Of a stretch of 64,000 nt of DNA, positions 38,763-51,058 are shown piece after piece (positions within the stretch are counted from its first letter, which is position 1; every line of letters begins with the position of its first letter). The notes below the pieces were generated by a model that saw nothing but the letters and a program-made list of their open reading frames with translations, ran no database searches and had not been told where the DNA came from. The translations under genes and the position numbers were made by a program. The stretch is from Sesamum alatum (taxonomy: Eukaryota > Streptophyta > Magnoliopsida > Lamiales > Pedaliaceae), in the NCBI GenBank assembly GCA_034509735.1, contig JACGWO010000003.1, positions 8,742,001 through 8,806,000 of the forward strand. Reading direction: 5' to 3'.

Positions 38763-39325
38763 CCGGTTCGGTGTATAGGCCTAGGGTTTATGTGCGTTTT
38801 AGGCATGAAAACGTGATATTGGCATGTTTTTAATTAAATCTTAATTTTCTTGATTTTAAAGCATGTCGTTTTATGGCTTTCGATTCGTGTGAATTTCTGA
38901 ATATTGGTATTTTTCTGTTTTTCTTGGGAAACGGGGTGGAATAATTGAACAGAAAACGAGAAACGCCGCAGCCGGGAGGGCTGGCCGCGCGCTGCCGGCA
39001 GGGCAGACGCGCGCAGGCAAGGGAAGCCTGCGCGCGCCCGCCCAGCCGGTCGCGCAGAGGCAGCGCGCAGCCAGGGTGGCTGCGCGCAGGCACGCGCGCA
39101 CGCAGATGAGGGTGTCCGCGCGCGCGTGCCCGGCAGGCGCGCGCAGGGCTGCGCGCCTGAGAGTCCGCGTGCGGACGGACACCGGGCAGCGCCGCCAGGC
39201 GCGCGCGCATGTAGACGGAGGTGTCTACGCGCGCGCGCCCGGCAGGCGCGCCCAGTGCACATCTGCGCGAGGCAAGGGAGCCGGCGCGCGACGGCCTGCC
39301 GGAACGCCAGGCCGCGCGCACGCTG
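38763..39325 (+). mobile_element. E6 leader, GC-rich hairpin block
   Basis: The GC block at about 38,965-39,321 contains perfect hairpins with arms 39,009-39,018/39,026-39,035 (GCGCGCAGGC type) and 39,063-39,072/39,078-39,087 (GCGCGCAGCC type), and GTAGAC/GTCTAC at about 39,210-39,227. Apparent long ORFs here on both strands are composition artefacts. Confidence 0.8.
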
Positions 39326-40595
39326 TCGTATTTCATCGACGGGTGACGAAGGTCGTCTAAGCAGTGTTAGTGGGTCAGCATGCTAGGAAGCAGCTGACTG
39401 AGGTGACTCTCAGGAACCGTCTAACGGAGGACCTTGAGTATGGTCAGCAAGGTATGACGTGTATTCCCGGTTCCAACGGTACAGGCCAACTCCTTTGACT
39501 TGAGGAACTGCTGAGTTTACCTGTGCATCAGGTTCTGTATCTTAGATATGGTGAGAGATTGCCAAAATACTCTTGAGTAGTCATAAGCCATGTCTAGTGC
39601 AGCTCGGGTGTACAAAGTGACAGTAGTTTCCAAGAAAGGATCTGTCTCCTGTCAAGAGGTATTAGATTTAATCGGGTCCTATATTTTCTTGGAGAGATTA
39701 ATTCCTTCTATTTGATAAAGGGAATTAAATTAATAAATAGGATTTATTTAAAGGGTTGATTTAATGGGCTTAGAATAAATATTAATATTTATTATATTAT
39801 ATTTATTCTTTTAGCCTCTTGGAATATTTAATGGGATTTAAATATTCCATTAAATTAAAATTAACGGTTGAGATGGAAAGGGGAGATGGAAGGCTAGGAT
39901 TTGTTTGACTAGGTCAAACACTAGTTTGACTAGGACTTTGACTAGGTCAAAATCCTAGTCAAATTAGAGTTTTTAGAGTTGGAGTTTAAAGAGGACTAAA
40001 CTCGTCCTCCATATAAACCTCTAGCCTCCAAACAATTGAAGGATGATGATTCTTGAAAACACACACAACACACACTCATCTCTCCCCTCCTTACCTCTCG
40101 TCCGCCCCCTCTCTCTCTACAAGAAAATATTTTTCTTAGTTTTTTTGTTCTTGGAACATTAGAACTTAGATGAATCAATACCGTTAATTGATAACGTGTT
40201 GTTGATTCATCCACTCCAAAAATTATACACTTGTTCGTTGCTAGCACGACGTGCAAGATATGTGGGTGGATCGTGTGTCACGATTTGGAGGGTCTCAAGA
40301 ACGAGATCTCGGTGCAAAACGGGGAACAACGCGAGTAGCCGTTGAAGACGAAAACTACAACGGGTAGGTCTCGTTTTACTTTTTCGTCCCGCTTTAATTT
40401 TTCAACTCTATGGCCTCCATGATTTCTTCACATGCTTTATGATCATGAGATACACCAAACGCCCGGGAACCTCAAGGGCACACCCCTTGAGCGTGTTCTT
40501 TTTAAATTAAAAGCATGCTTTAATTTTTTGTATGTTTATATTTATCGCGCTTCCGCATTCGCACAATTCCCGGGACGATCCACTGATTTCTTTCA
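39322..40595 (+). repeat. E5 5' LTR, 5'-truncated and internally deleted
   Basis: Begins at the GCTGTCGTATTTCATCGACG motif, about 330 bp into a normal type A LTR, and ends TTTCA before the primer site. A second deletion near 39,661-39,665 joins the GTCAAGAGGTATT segment to the AGATTTAATCGGG segment. The W-box cluster (about 39,903-39,963) remains; a TATA box is not obvious at its usual place (CCATATAAACC near 40,010 may serve). Confidence 0.85.
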
Positions 40596-40596
40596 G

Positions 40597-40608
40597 TGGT
40601 ATCAGAGC
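40597..40608 (+). other. E5 primer binding site
   Basis: TGGTATCAGAGC, exact. Confidence 0.92.
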
Positions 40609-42668
40609 CCGGTTCGGTGTATAGGCCTAGGGTTAATGTGCGTTCTAAGCATGAAACGTGATATTGGCATGTTTTATATTAAATCTTGATTTTTCTTGAT
40701 TTTAAGCATGTCGGTTTTATTGCTTTTAATTCGTGTGAATTTTTTGAATGTTGGTATTTTTCTGTTTTTCTTAGGAAACGGGGTGGAAAATTGAACGAAA
40801 AAACGAGAAACGACGCAGCCGGCCAGCCGGGAGGGCTGGCCGCGCGCAGCCGCACGCTGCCGGCAGGGCAGATGCGCGCAGGCAAGGGAGGCCTGCGCGC
40901 CCGCCCAGCCGGTCGCGCAGGGGCAGCGCCTCCAGGCGCGCGTGCACGCAGACAAGGGTGTCTGCGCGCGCGCAAGGCAAGGGAGCCTGTGCGCGCGGCG
41001 GCCTGCCGGAATGCCAGGCCGCGCAGCGCGCTGCCGGCCAGGCAGTGCCTGCGCGCGCGCAGGGGCGGCAGGCTGAGCCTGCTGCCCTATGCGCGTGCCA
41101 GCGGGCCGCTGCCGGCGGCGGCGGCTGATGCTGCTAGGGTTTCAAAACCCTAGCAGTGTTTTTTTTTCTTTTATTTTTTAATTATTTTCAGTTTTAATTT
41201 TGAAATAATTCTGAAAAATCATTTTTGGTTCAATTATGCCTATTTTTTCTAAAGACATCATTTTAGGAGTAAAATAAATTGGATTTGGAATCCCGGGGTT
41301 ATTTTACTTAAAATAATGAGGAAAGGTTTTCCTAAAACAAAAAAAAGAATATTACCAATATTTGTGTTTTATTTTTTCACACGTTGTGCACATATTCATT
41401 TATTATTTTGGATATTTATGATTGGTAATCATGTATTGTTGGTATATAGTAATTATATGATTGGATCATGTGATTATGTGTGTTGGATGGAAATGGATGA
41501 TCACGAGCCTTAGACCGGATGTATGGTTTTTTTTTCTGTTGGGCCGTGTGCCTCTTTTACTGCTTTCTCCTTCTCTCTTTCTAGTTGCCTTGGAATAATA
41601 AGGCATTCTACCTCCCTCCTTATGTACTCCCCCCGGGTTTTCGCTGGGGTTTCTATTTTTTAATATGTAATGAGAGTAACTAGGAGTGAGGTTTCTATTT
41701 TTTGTAATTGGTGGAGAAGAAGGAAGGACCACATGGAGAGCCCAGACGGGAGGCCCCTTGGAGTTTTCCATGAAGTGAAGAAAGAGAAAAAGAGACCAAG
41801 GCCCATCAGCATGATGATTGGGTTTCTATTAATGTAATAGTATAGGACCAACCCTAGATTGACCATAGATCCACTGCAGGCTCAGTGGGTCGCATAGGAT
41901 TCAGGCTCGTGATCATCCAACAGGGGCGTGCTAGGCTTTAATTTTGCATGTGGTTATGATGATGGATGAATGGGTTGTTTATTTATCGTATAACTGCTAT
42001 GGATGGTTTATTTACGCATTATGGATGTATGTGTAGATATTTATTTATTTGAGATCTCGGTCATTTCTTACTCTCACATTGGTTGGACCAATGTCAAAAT
42101 ATTAGACCCTAGACAAAGTGGACATAAACTCTAGGAGTTTGTCCATGCCTTCCAATCCATGGCATAGTGAGGAAGCTGCTTTGGGTCAATAGCGTGGTCT
42201 CACGAGTCGTGGCACGTTATTGTACTTAAAGGAAGCTGCATTATGTCATGAACGAAAAATGGGCTGCTGCTACCTGTCTCACGAGTCGTGGGGGTACCAG
42301 TGGGTCCGTGGCTCGGTCGAATGGGTTGGGTCTAACGCCCAATTAACATGATTCGCTTGGAGTCCTCGGGATCATGTGAAAGGGTGAGGCAATAATCTTG
42401 GGAATCTCGTGGAACGAGAATGGTATGTAATACCTCCCACAGGATCTTTTCCATGCGAATCGTAAAAGCGGGGTATGGGAAAAATCGCTGTGGATCCCAA
42501 GCCCACTTGGAAAGGATTTCCCGAAAATCACGTTTGAGAGTACCGTGTTTTCGTATAAATAGTGGGAGGATTAAATGACTAAAGTCCATGCATTTAATTA
42601 TTTTATCAAACCACCGTCTTTTATTTTCTGTTGATCGCGCGCTGTTTTCTATAATTGTATATTTTAAA
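40609..42668 (+). mobile_element. E5 leader
   Basis: In order: GC block (40,815-41,130) with the shared hairpin (arms 40,874-40,883 and 40,891-40,900) and a CGCAGACA/TGTCTGCG hairpin (about 40,949-40,970), a 12-bp-arm palindrome containing a telo-box-like AAACCCTA (41,131-41,156), and an AT-rich part. A pyrimidine-rich stretch (about 41,555-41,640), a slightly degenerate 9-bp hairpin (about 41,868-41,891), two CACGAGTCGTG palindromes (about 42,200 and 42,280) and TATAAAT (42,554-42,560) follow, 115 bp before gag. Confidence 0.8.
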
Positions 42669-44540
42669 ATGTCTAAGAACCCACTTTCCACCATTCTTGA
42701 GGCAAACAAATTCAATGGAACAAACTACAACGACTGGTTGCGCAATCTCAGGATAGTCCTAGATTACAAGAACCAAGGCTACGTCATGGACGAGCCTCTC
42801 CCTAGGACCTTACCGGAAGGATCCACGCCAGAAGAACGTGAGACGTTCGAGACTTGGCATAAGGATAATCGGAAGGTCCGTAGCATCATACTTGCTTCGA
42901 TGACCAATGAGATTCAGAAGCAATATGAAAGGCTAGACGATGTCCCTTCCATTATGGCTCGCCTTAAGGATTGCTATGCAGTCCCGGACCGGCATACTAG
43001 GTATGTCGCGACCAAGACATTCTTTGGAACGAAAATGACAGAAGGATCCTCTGTACAAGAGCACGGGGTTAAAATGCTTACCCTGGTGGAAAAAGCTCGA
43101 GGACCTAAAGGCAGGTCTCGATAATGAAACGTACATAGATGTGATCCTTCAGTCACTCCCACCCTCCTTTGACCAATTTATCGCCAACTATAACATGAAC
43201 GCACTTGAGAAGGGCATTCATGAGTTGATCAATATGTTGGTGCAATACGAGGCAACGACTAAGAAGTCCACGCCTTCGGTATTGTTTGGAGGTGCTTCGA
43301 CTTCTAATACGAAAGGCAAGGGTGTCGGACGTTGGAAGAAGAAGAAGGGGAAGGGAAAGGCCGTCAAAGCAGCTACGAACACTAAGAGTGTTCCCATTGC
43401 CAAAGAGGGGAAAGGCAAAGGAAAGGGTAAGGTTGTCTCCAAGCAACAGTCGAAGGCATATGACATATGTATCAACTGCCGTGAGAAAGGGCATTGGAAG
43501 AGAGAGTGCCCCAAACTCTTCTCGAACCAAGGTATAAATGTGATTGAGGTTAATATGGTCACTAGTTCTGCCTCTTGGGTATTAGATACCGGCTGTGGAG
43601 CTCACATTTGCAATGACTTGCAGGTGCTGAAAAGAAGCAGAAAACTGGGTAGCGGGGACATGATCCTGAAGCTTGGGAATGGCAAGGCCATCTCGGCAGA
43701 AGCAGTAGGATCCGCCACTCTAGTGATTAATGATAGTATTATCATAGATTTAGAGCAAGTTTATTTTGTACCCAGTATGATTAAAAACATCATTTCCATT
43801 CCATTGTTGGACAATAGTGGTTATGAGTTAGAATCAATAAAAATTGCTTTTATTTGATGAGGTGTGGAATTACTCATCTACTTGGTACATTGCATAACAG
43901 ACTCTAGATCTTGCAACAAACGAATTTCGTCCTCAATGCACAACACAAACGAAAATTAGATAATAACGGGAACGCACGTCTGTGGCACGCTAGGCTAGGT
44001 CACATATCCCAAGATAGGATTAAAAGGTTGGTAGACTCAAAGAACCTAGAGGTTGGGACTTGAGCGATCTACCAACTTGTAAGTCCTGTCTAAGAGGGAA
44101 AATGACCAAGAAGCCCTTTGTAGGACAAAGCAGGCTTGCCACAAGTCTGTTGGACTTGGTCCATACAGACGTATGTGGACCACTAAGGACGCAGGCCCGA
44201 GGTGGGTTCTCCTACTTAATAACCTTCACCGACGATCATTCGCGGTATGGTTATGTTTACCTGATGAGGTACAAGTCTGAAGCTCTTGAGAGGTTTAAAG
44301 AATGCAGACTTGAAATGGAGAACCAAACCAACTGCAAATTTAGAATCCTACGGTCGGACCAAGGCGGTGAATACCTTAGTACGGAGTTCCTAGATTATCT
44401 AAAAGAACATGGTATAATATCAGAATGGACACCTCCAGGAACACCACAGTTAAATGGTGTTTCTGAAAGGAGGAATCGAACCCTGTTGGACATGGTTCGA
44501 TCCATGATGAGTTTTACCAAATTGCCCTTATCTTTTTGGG
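42669..44540 (+). pseudogene. E5 gag, protease and integrase N-terminal half, with frameshifts
   Basis: Gag begins at 42,669 (MSKNPLSTILEANKFNG). An extra A near 43,091 shifts frame, and the gag text continues from 43,141 with the basic linker, an intact knuckle (CINCREKGHWKREC) and protease DTG (WVLDTGCGAHIC). A lost T near 43,829 ends that frame; a nonsense change follows in the next segment (near 43,905), then a lost G near 44,056. From 44,060 the integrase is open through CKSC, HTDVCG, RSDQGGEY and the Glu block. Another lost G at 44,537 shifts to the last frame. At least four indels make it non-functional. Confidence 0.92.
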
Positions 44541-46719
44541 CTATGCACTAGAAACGGCGGCCAAATTATTGAATTTAGCGCCTACTAGTGCATTGACCCG
44601 AACGCCATATGAGATATGGCACGGCAAGCCTGCATCCTACAACTACTTGAAAGTGTGGGGTAGTCCCGCATACGTCAAGAGGTTAGTGGGAGATAAGTTA
44701 GATTCTAGGTCTAGCTTATGCAGGTTCATTGGATACCCTAAAGAAACTGCGGGTTATTACTTTTATGACCCCTTGGAACAAAAGGTGTTTGTTTCAAGAA
44801 ATGCAGTATTCTTGGAACAAGGCTTCCCGGAGGATATCCAATCTGATGAGCTGATCCTTGAGGAGTCGAGTGATGGAATCCAGCCATCAGAGGAGGCCGC
44901 GGAACCCTCACTTAGGGGATTCAGGGTTAACAGCCAAAGGGCTGACCAACCTCGAGAAGTCCAACATGCTAGGCATGAAGGACAGCCTCAGGAACAGCCA
45001 GTCCCGGTTCCTGAACCGCCGGCTCCGATACAGTCAGCGCCCACAGTCACCACTGACGTTCCCGTTCTCCGTAGGTCCACTAGAGAGTCCAGACCTCCAG
45101 TGAGATATGGCTTTCTAGGTGCGACCGATCTTTTGGATAACGATCCTAAGATTTATGGAGAAGCGATGTCTGACATCGACTCCGGGAAATGGCTTGAGGC
45201 CATGAAAGCCGAAATGGACTCCATGAGCGAGAACCAAGTCTGGAGTCTTGTAGATCCACCGAAAGGTGTTAAGCCAGTCGGCTGTAAGTGGGTCTACAAT
45301 CGCAAACTTGGCGTTGATGGAGAAGTCACAACCTTTAAGTCTAGGCTTGTAGCTAAGGGATACACTCAACGACCCGGGGTCGATTTTGAGGATACCTACT
45401 CGCCAGTAGCCATGGCTAAATCCATTCGGATTCTGCTCGCCATAGCAGCATGGTATGACTATGAGATATGGCAGATGGACGTGAAAACGGCATTCCTCAA
45501 CGGTTTCGTTGAAGAAGAGATCTATATGGATCAGCCGCAGGGTTTCACGGTCACTGGAGAAGAGCAGAAAGTCTGTCGTCTCCAGAAGTCCATCTATGGC
45601 CTCAAACAAGCCTCCCGAAGTTGGAACATTCGCTTTGATGAAGTAATACGAGGTTATGACTTCATCAAAAACGAATCCGACCCTTGTGTATACAAGAAGG
45701 TCAGTGGGAGCTCAATAGTGTTCCTAGTGCTTTATGTGGATGACATTCTGCTCATTGGTAATGACGTTAGAATGTTAGGAAATACAAAAGCATGGTTGTC
45801 AACCCAGTTTTCCATGAAGGACTTGGGTGAAGCCTCCTACATCCTAGGCATCCAGATTGTCAGGGACAGATCTAAAAGGATGTTAGGACTCACCCAAAAC
45901 TCGTATATGGAGAAAGTCCTAAAGCGATATCGAATGGACAACTCCAAACGAGGATTCCTTCTAATGAGGCATGGGATCAAGTTAATCAAGAAACAGTCCC
46001 CACAGACTGATGAGGAACTTGAAAGGATGAAGGTCATCCCCTATGCTTCTGCCGTAGGTAGCATACAATATGCGGTTCACTGCACTAGGCCTTACATTGC
46101 ATACGCTTTGAGCGTGACAAGCAGATATCAGTCCTGCGTAGGAGAGGCACATTGGAATGCTGTTAAGGGCATCCGTAAGTACCTAAGGAGGACTAAGGAC
46201 ATGTTCCTAGTCTATGGCAATGGAGAACTAATTCTGGAAGGCTTTAGCGATGCTAGCTTCCAGTCTGATGACGATGATGCCAAGTCTCAATCGGGGTACG
46301 TATTCAAACTCAATGGAGGAGTAGTAGCTTGGAAAAGTTCCAAGCAAGCAACCATTGCTGACTCCACCATAGAGGCTGAATACATAGCAGCTTCAGAAGC
46401 TGCTAAGGAAGCGGTTTGGATGAGAAACTACATCCAAGAGTTAGGTGTGGTGCCTAGCATCGCCGAGCCTGTTGTCATCTTCTGTGATAACAACGGCGCA
46501 ATAGCGCAAGCAAAGGAACCGAGATCTCATCACCGTTCCAAACACATTCTTAGATGCTACCATCTTCTTAGAGAAATGGTAGGAAGAGGTGACGTCCGGA
46601 TGGACCGAGTCAACTCGGCAGACAACACAGCAGACTCGCTGACAAAGCCTATGTCCCAGAGCACTCATACGCAACATCTTGAGAAGATGGGGATTAAGAA
46701 TATGGGCAATTGGCTTTAA
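44536..46719 (+). pseudogene. E5 integrase C-terminus, reverse transcriptase and RNase H (727 codons open)
   Basis: The longest intact pol piece with a normal end. Integrase C-terminal core (GKPASYNYLKVWGSPAYVKRL), variable linker with the proline-rich PVPEPPAPIQSAP, then RVT_2-type RT: KWVY, the QMDVKTAFLNG block with the first catalytic Asp, the SIYGLKQ block and YVDD at 45,733-45,744. RNase H carries FSDASF, EAEY and the SADNTAD ending, and the frame ends MGNWL at 46,719. It is missing only its upstream frame. It shows which residues the other copies have lost. Confidence 0.93.
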
Positions 46720-46724
46720 AGGTC

Positions 46725-46734
46725 AAGTGGGAGA
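46725..46734 (+). other. E5 polypurine tract
   Basis: AAGTGGGAGA lies just before the 3' LTR, six bases after the pol stop codon region; the same tract flanks the E8 LTR. Confidence 0.85.
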
Positions 46735-46735
46735 T

Positions 46736-48717
46736 TGTTAGAATAGGTGACCATGTAAGTCAATTTTGGCAGGAATATGTAACCTATGTCTAGACAATTC
46801 TTTGGTATTTGATAAAAGATTTATGAATAAAGAAGTGAAAATTCATATGGTAATACTTTGTTTACGTTCACTTATCTGCATTTACATTTCTGTTCACCAC
46901 GCAAACAAAGCCTACGGACTGTGAAACAATTTCGGGGACTGGGACTACGCTTGGAGGTAGGTCCATGAAATCAGTCTTACCGAATCAGTCCGGAAATCTC
47001 CAAGTCAAGGAATCCCGAAAATGGGTCCCGGGATTCCCTTTGAGACTTGCACTAAGCATCTGCTGTCGTATTTCATCGACGGGTGATGAAGGTCGTCTAA
47101 GCAGTGTTAGTGGGTCAGGCATGCTAGGAAGCAGCTGACTGTGGTGACTCGCGGGAACCGTCTTACGGAGGACCTTGAGTATGGTCAGCAAGGTATGACG
47201 TGTATTCCCGGTTCCAACGGTACAGGCCAAGTCCTTTGACTTGAGGAACTGCTGAGTTTACCCGTGCATCAGGTCTGTATTCTTAGATATGGTGAGAGAT
47301 TTGCCAAAATACTCTTGAGTAGTCATAAGCCATGTCTAGTGCAGCTCGGGTGTACAAAGTGACAGTAGTTTCCAAGAAAGGATCTGTCTCCTGTCAAGAG
47401 GTATTGACAGTTGAGTCTCATGTATGCTCTGTGTCTTGTCCCTAAAATCTGTGGCCACAGTAACTGAACAGAAGGGAAAGATTTCCCTTGCGGCGTTTAG
47501 TAAGGACAAACCAACACTTAGGTCCAAAATGGGTACCTGCATTTTCCGTGCCCTAGACCCTAAGTGATGAGACCGAAGATAGAAGGACAAGTGTACTGTT
47601 AGAGCCTAAATGTTCATCCCCGAATATTTCACCTAGCCTAAATGCTAGATGGCCACCCATGGTAACGGGCGGATTCTAGGAATCCGACCAAGTCTAGCTG
47701 AATGGTGAACCTAAAGAGTCACACACTATCCACACACACTTAGTATTTAATTTGGAATTAAATATTGGAGTAAAGGAATGATTAAATTAGATTTAATCGG
47801 GTCCTATATTTTCTTGGAGAGATTAATTCCTTCTATTTGATAAGGGGAATTAAATTAATAAATAGGATTTATTAAAGGGTTGATTTAATGTGCATAGAAT
47901 AAATATTAATATTTATTATATTATATTTATTCTTTTAGCCTCTTGGAATATTTAATGGGATTTAAATATTCCATTAAATTAAAATCAACGGTTGAGATGG
48001 AAAGGGGAGATGGAAGGCTAGAATTTGTTTGACTAGGTCAAACACTAGTTTGACTAGGACTTTGACCTAGTCAAAGTCCTAGTCAAATTAGAGTTCTTAG
48101 AGTTGGAGTTTAAAGAGGATTAAACTCCTCCTCTATATAAACCTCTAGCCTCCAAACAATTAAAGGATGATGATTCTTGAAAACACACACAACACACACT
48201 CATCTCTCCCCTCCTCACCTCTCGTCCGCCCCCTCTCTCTCTACAAGAAAATATTTTTCTTAGTTCTTTTGTTCTTGGAACATTAGAACTTAGATGAATC
48301 AATACCGTTAATTGATAACGTGTTGTTGATTCATCCACTCCAAAAATTATACACTTGTTCGTTGCTAGCATGACGTGCAAGATACGTGGGTGGATCGTGT
48401 GTCACGATTTGGAGGGTCTCAAGAACGAGATCTCGGTGCAAAACGGGGAAAACGCGAGTAGCCGTTGAAGATGGAAACGACAACGGGTAGGTCTCGTTTT
48501 ACTTTTTCGTCCCGCTTTAATTTTTCAACTCTATGGCCTCCATGATTTCTTTACATGCTTTATGATCATGAGATACACCGAACGCCCGGGAACCTCAAGG
48601 GCACACCCCTTGAGCGTGTTCTTTTAAATTAAAAGCATGTTTTAATTTTTTGTATGTTTATATTTATCGCGCTTCCGCATTCGCGCAATTCCCGGGACGA
48701 TCCACCGATTTCTTTCA
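46736..48717 (+). repeat. E5 3' LTR, type A (1,982 bp)
   Basis: Complete from TGTTAGAATAGG to TTTCA. It has a small deletion/replacement near 47,632-47,642 that removes the CTAGTGCCATGGACC motif. It differs from the 5' LTR by scattered substitutions and indels, so the insertion is not recent. The bases after it are ATCGT. Confidence 0.92.
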
Positions 48718-49044
48718 ATCGTAACAACGGGGTATGGGAAAAATCGCTGTGGATCCCAAGCCCATTAGGAAAGGATTTCCCGAAAATCACGTTTGAGAGT
48801 ACCGTGTTTTCGTATAAATAGTGGGAGGATTAAATGACTAAAGTCCATGCATTTAATTATTTTATCAAACCACCGTCTTTTATTTTTCTGCTGATCGCGC
48901 GCTGTTTTCTAAAATGTAGATTTTAAAATGTCTAAGAACCCACTTTCCACCATTCTTGAGACAAACAAATTCAATGGAACAAATTACAACGACTGGTTGC
49001 GCAATCGCAGGATAGTCCTAGATTACGAGAACCAAGGCTACGTC
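48718..49044 (+). mobile_element. E6, right part: leader end and first codons of gag
   Basis: Leader end with the CGGGGTATGGG block and TATAAAT (48,813-48,819), then gag ATG at 48,928 running MSKNPLSTILETNKFNG to NQGYV before the E7 LTR interrupts at 49,045. The last five bases, ACGTC, are the expected E7 target duplication. The piece is open but ends after about 39 codons. Confidence 0.85.
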
Positions 49045-51045
49045 TGTTAGAATAGGTGACCATGTAAGCCAATTTTGGCCGGAATATGTAACCTATGTCT
49101 AGACAATTCTTTGGTATTTGATAAAATATGTATGAATAAAGAAGTGAAAATTCATATGGCAATACTTTGTTTACGTTCACTTATCTGTATTTACATTTCT
49201 GTTCACTACGCAAACAAAGCCTACGGACTGAGAAACGATTTCGGGGACTGGGACTACGCTTGGAGGTAGGTCCATGAAATCAGTCTTACCGAATCAGTCC
49301 GGAAATCTCCAAGTCAAGGAATCCCGAAAATGGGTACCGGGATTCCCTTTGAGACTTGCACTAAGCATCTGCTGTCGTATTTCATCGACGGGTGACGAAG
49401 GTCGTCTAAGTAGTGTTAGTGGGTCAGCGTGCTAGGAAGCAGCTGATTGAGGTGACTCGCGGGAACCGTCTTACGGAGGACCTTGAGTATGGTCAGCAAG
49501 GTATGACGTGTATTCCCGGTTCCAACGGTACAGGCCAAGTCCTTTGACTTGAGGAACTGCTGAGTTTACCTGTGCATCAGGTCTGTATCTTAGATATGGT
49601 GAGAGATTGCCAAAATACTCTTGAGTAGTCATAAGCCATGTCTAGTGCAGCTCGAGTGTACAAAGTGACAGTAGCTTCCAAGAAAGGATCTGTCTCCTGT
49701 CAAAAGGTGTTGACAGTTGAGTCTCATATATGCTCTGTGTCTTGTCCCTAAAATCTGTGGCCACAGTGACTGAACAGAAGGGAAAAGGTTTCCCTTGCGG
49801 CGTTTAGTGAGGACAGACCGACACTTAGGTCCAAAATGGGTACCTGCATCTTCCGTGCCCTAGACCCTAAGTGATGAGACCGAAGACAGAAGGACAAGTG
49901 TACTGTTAGAACCTAAATGTTCATCCCCGAATATTTCACCTAGTCTCTAGTGCCATGGACCGTTGCTAGATGGCCACCCATGGTAACGGACGGGTCTAGG
50001 AATCCGACCAAGTCTAGCTGAATGGTGAACTTAAAGAGTCACACACTATCCACACACACTTAGTATTTAATTTGGAATTAAATATTGGAGTAAAGGAATG
50101 ATTAAATTAGATTTAATCGGGTCCTATATTTTCTTGGAGAAATTAATTCCTTCTATTTGATAAGAGGAATTAAATTAATAAAATAGGATTTATTAAAAGG
50201 GTTGATTTAATGGGCTTAGAATAAATAATAATATTTATTTATAATATTATATTTATTCTTTTAGCCTTTTGGAATATTTAATAGGATTTAAATATTCCAT
50301 TGAATTAAAATCAACGGTCGAGATTGAAAGGGGAGATGGAAGGCTAGGATTCGTTTGACTAGGTCAAACACTAGTTTGACTAGAACTTTGACTAGGTCAA
50401 AATCCTAGTCAAATTAGGTTACTTAGAGTTTGAGTTTAAAGAGGATTAAACTCTTCCTCTATATAAACCCCTAGCTTCCAACATTTAAAGGATGATGATT
50501 CTTGAAAACACACACAACACACACTCTCTCCTCCCTCTCTCGTCCGCCCCTCTCTCTCTCTCTCACCAAGAAAATATTTTTCTTAGTTCTTTTTGTTCTT
50601 GGAACATTAAGAACTTTGACGAACCAATACCGTTAATTGATAACGGAGTTATTGATTCGTCCACTCCAAAAATAATACTTGTTCGTTGCTAGCACGACGT
50701 GCAAGATATGTGGGTGGATCGTGTGTCACGAATTGGAGGATCTCAAGAACGAGGTCTTGGTGCAAAACGGGGAACAACGCGAGTAGCAGTTGAAGACGAA
50801 AACGACAACGGGTAGGTCTCGTTTAAGATTTTCGTCCATCTTTAATTTTTTCAACTCTATGGCCTCCATGATTTATTTAATTGTTTTATGATCATGAGAT
50901 ACACCGAACGCCCGGGAACCTCAAGGGCACACCCCTTGAGCGTGTTCTTTAAATTAAAAGCATGCCTTTTATTTTAATATGTTTATTTTTACCGCGCTTC
51001 CGCATTCGCGCAATTCCCGGGACGATCCACCGGATTTTTCTTTCA
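49045..51045 (+). repeat. E7 5' LTR, type A (2,001 bp)
   Basis: Complete, TGTTAGAATAGG to TTTCA. W-box cluster at about 50,355-50,415, TATA box CTATATAAACC near 50,460, and the usual ACACCCCTTGAGCG region near 50,930. Confidence 0.92.
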
Positions 51046-51046
51046 G

Positions 51047-51058
51047 TGGTATCAGAGC
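51047..51058 (+). other. E7 primer binding site
   Basis: TGGTATCAGAGC, exact. Confidence 0.92.

Larger units (their letters stand above)
36760..39325 (+). mobile_element. Copia element E6, left part: LTR and leader start
   Basis: A complete LTR, an intact primer site and about 575 bp of leader, then a break at 39,322-39,325 into a 5'-truncated LTR (E5). The rest of the E6 leader and its gag start reappear at 48,718-49,044, on the far side of E5. That collinearity is why I join the two pieces; the piece between (about 1.3 kb of leader) is deleted. Confidence 0.7.
39322..48717 (+). mobile_element. Copia element E5, most complete plus-strand copy
   Basis: Truncated 5' LTR, intact primer site, leader, full-length gag-pol with RNase H end, PPT and complete 3' LTR. 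It lies in the leader of E6: the DNA after its 3' LTR (48,718 on) is leader sequence with the CGGGGTATGGG block. On the left, both host leader and the first 330 bp or so of the LTR are deleted, with GCTG shared at the junction. Confidence 0.85.

Noticed and set aside
45115..45609. A 164-codon ORF antisense to RT, repeated at 55,803-56,297 and 59,569-60,063
   Set aside because: It recurs only because the RT on the opposite strand is conserved; it has no start context or domain of its own.
36760..51045. Head-to-tail LTR-leader-LTR-leader order as a tandem array made by unequal crossing over
   Set aside because: Pieces of E6 flank E5 in collinear order, E8 lies in reverse orientation in E7, and insertion points differ each time, so nested insertion with deletions fits better; recombination cannot be excluded for every junction.
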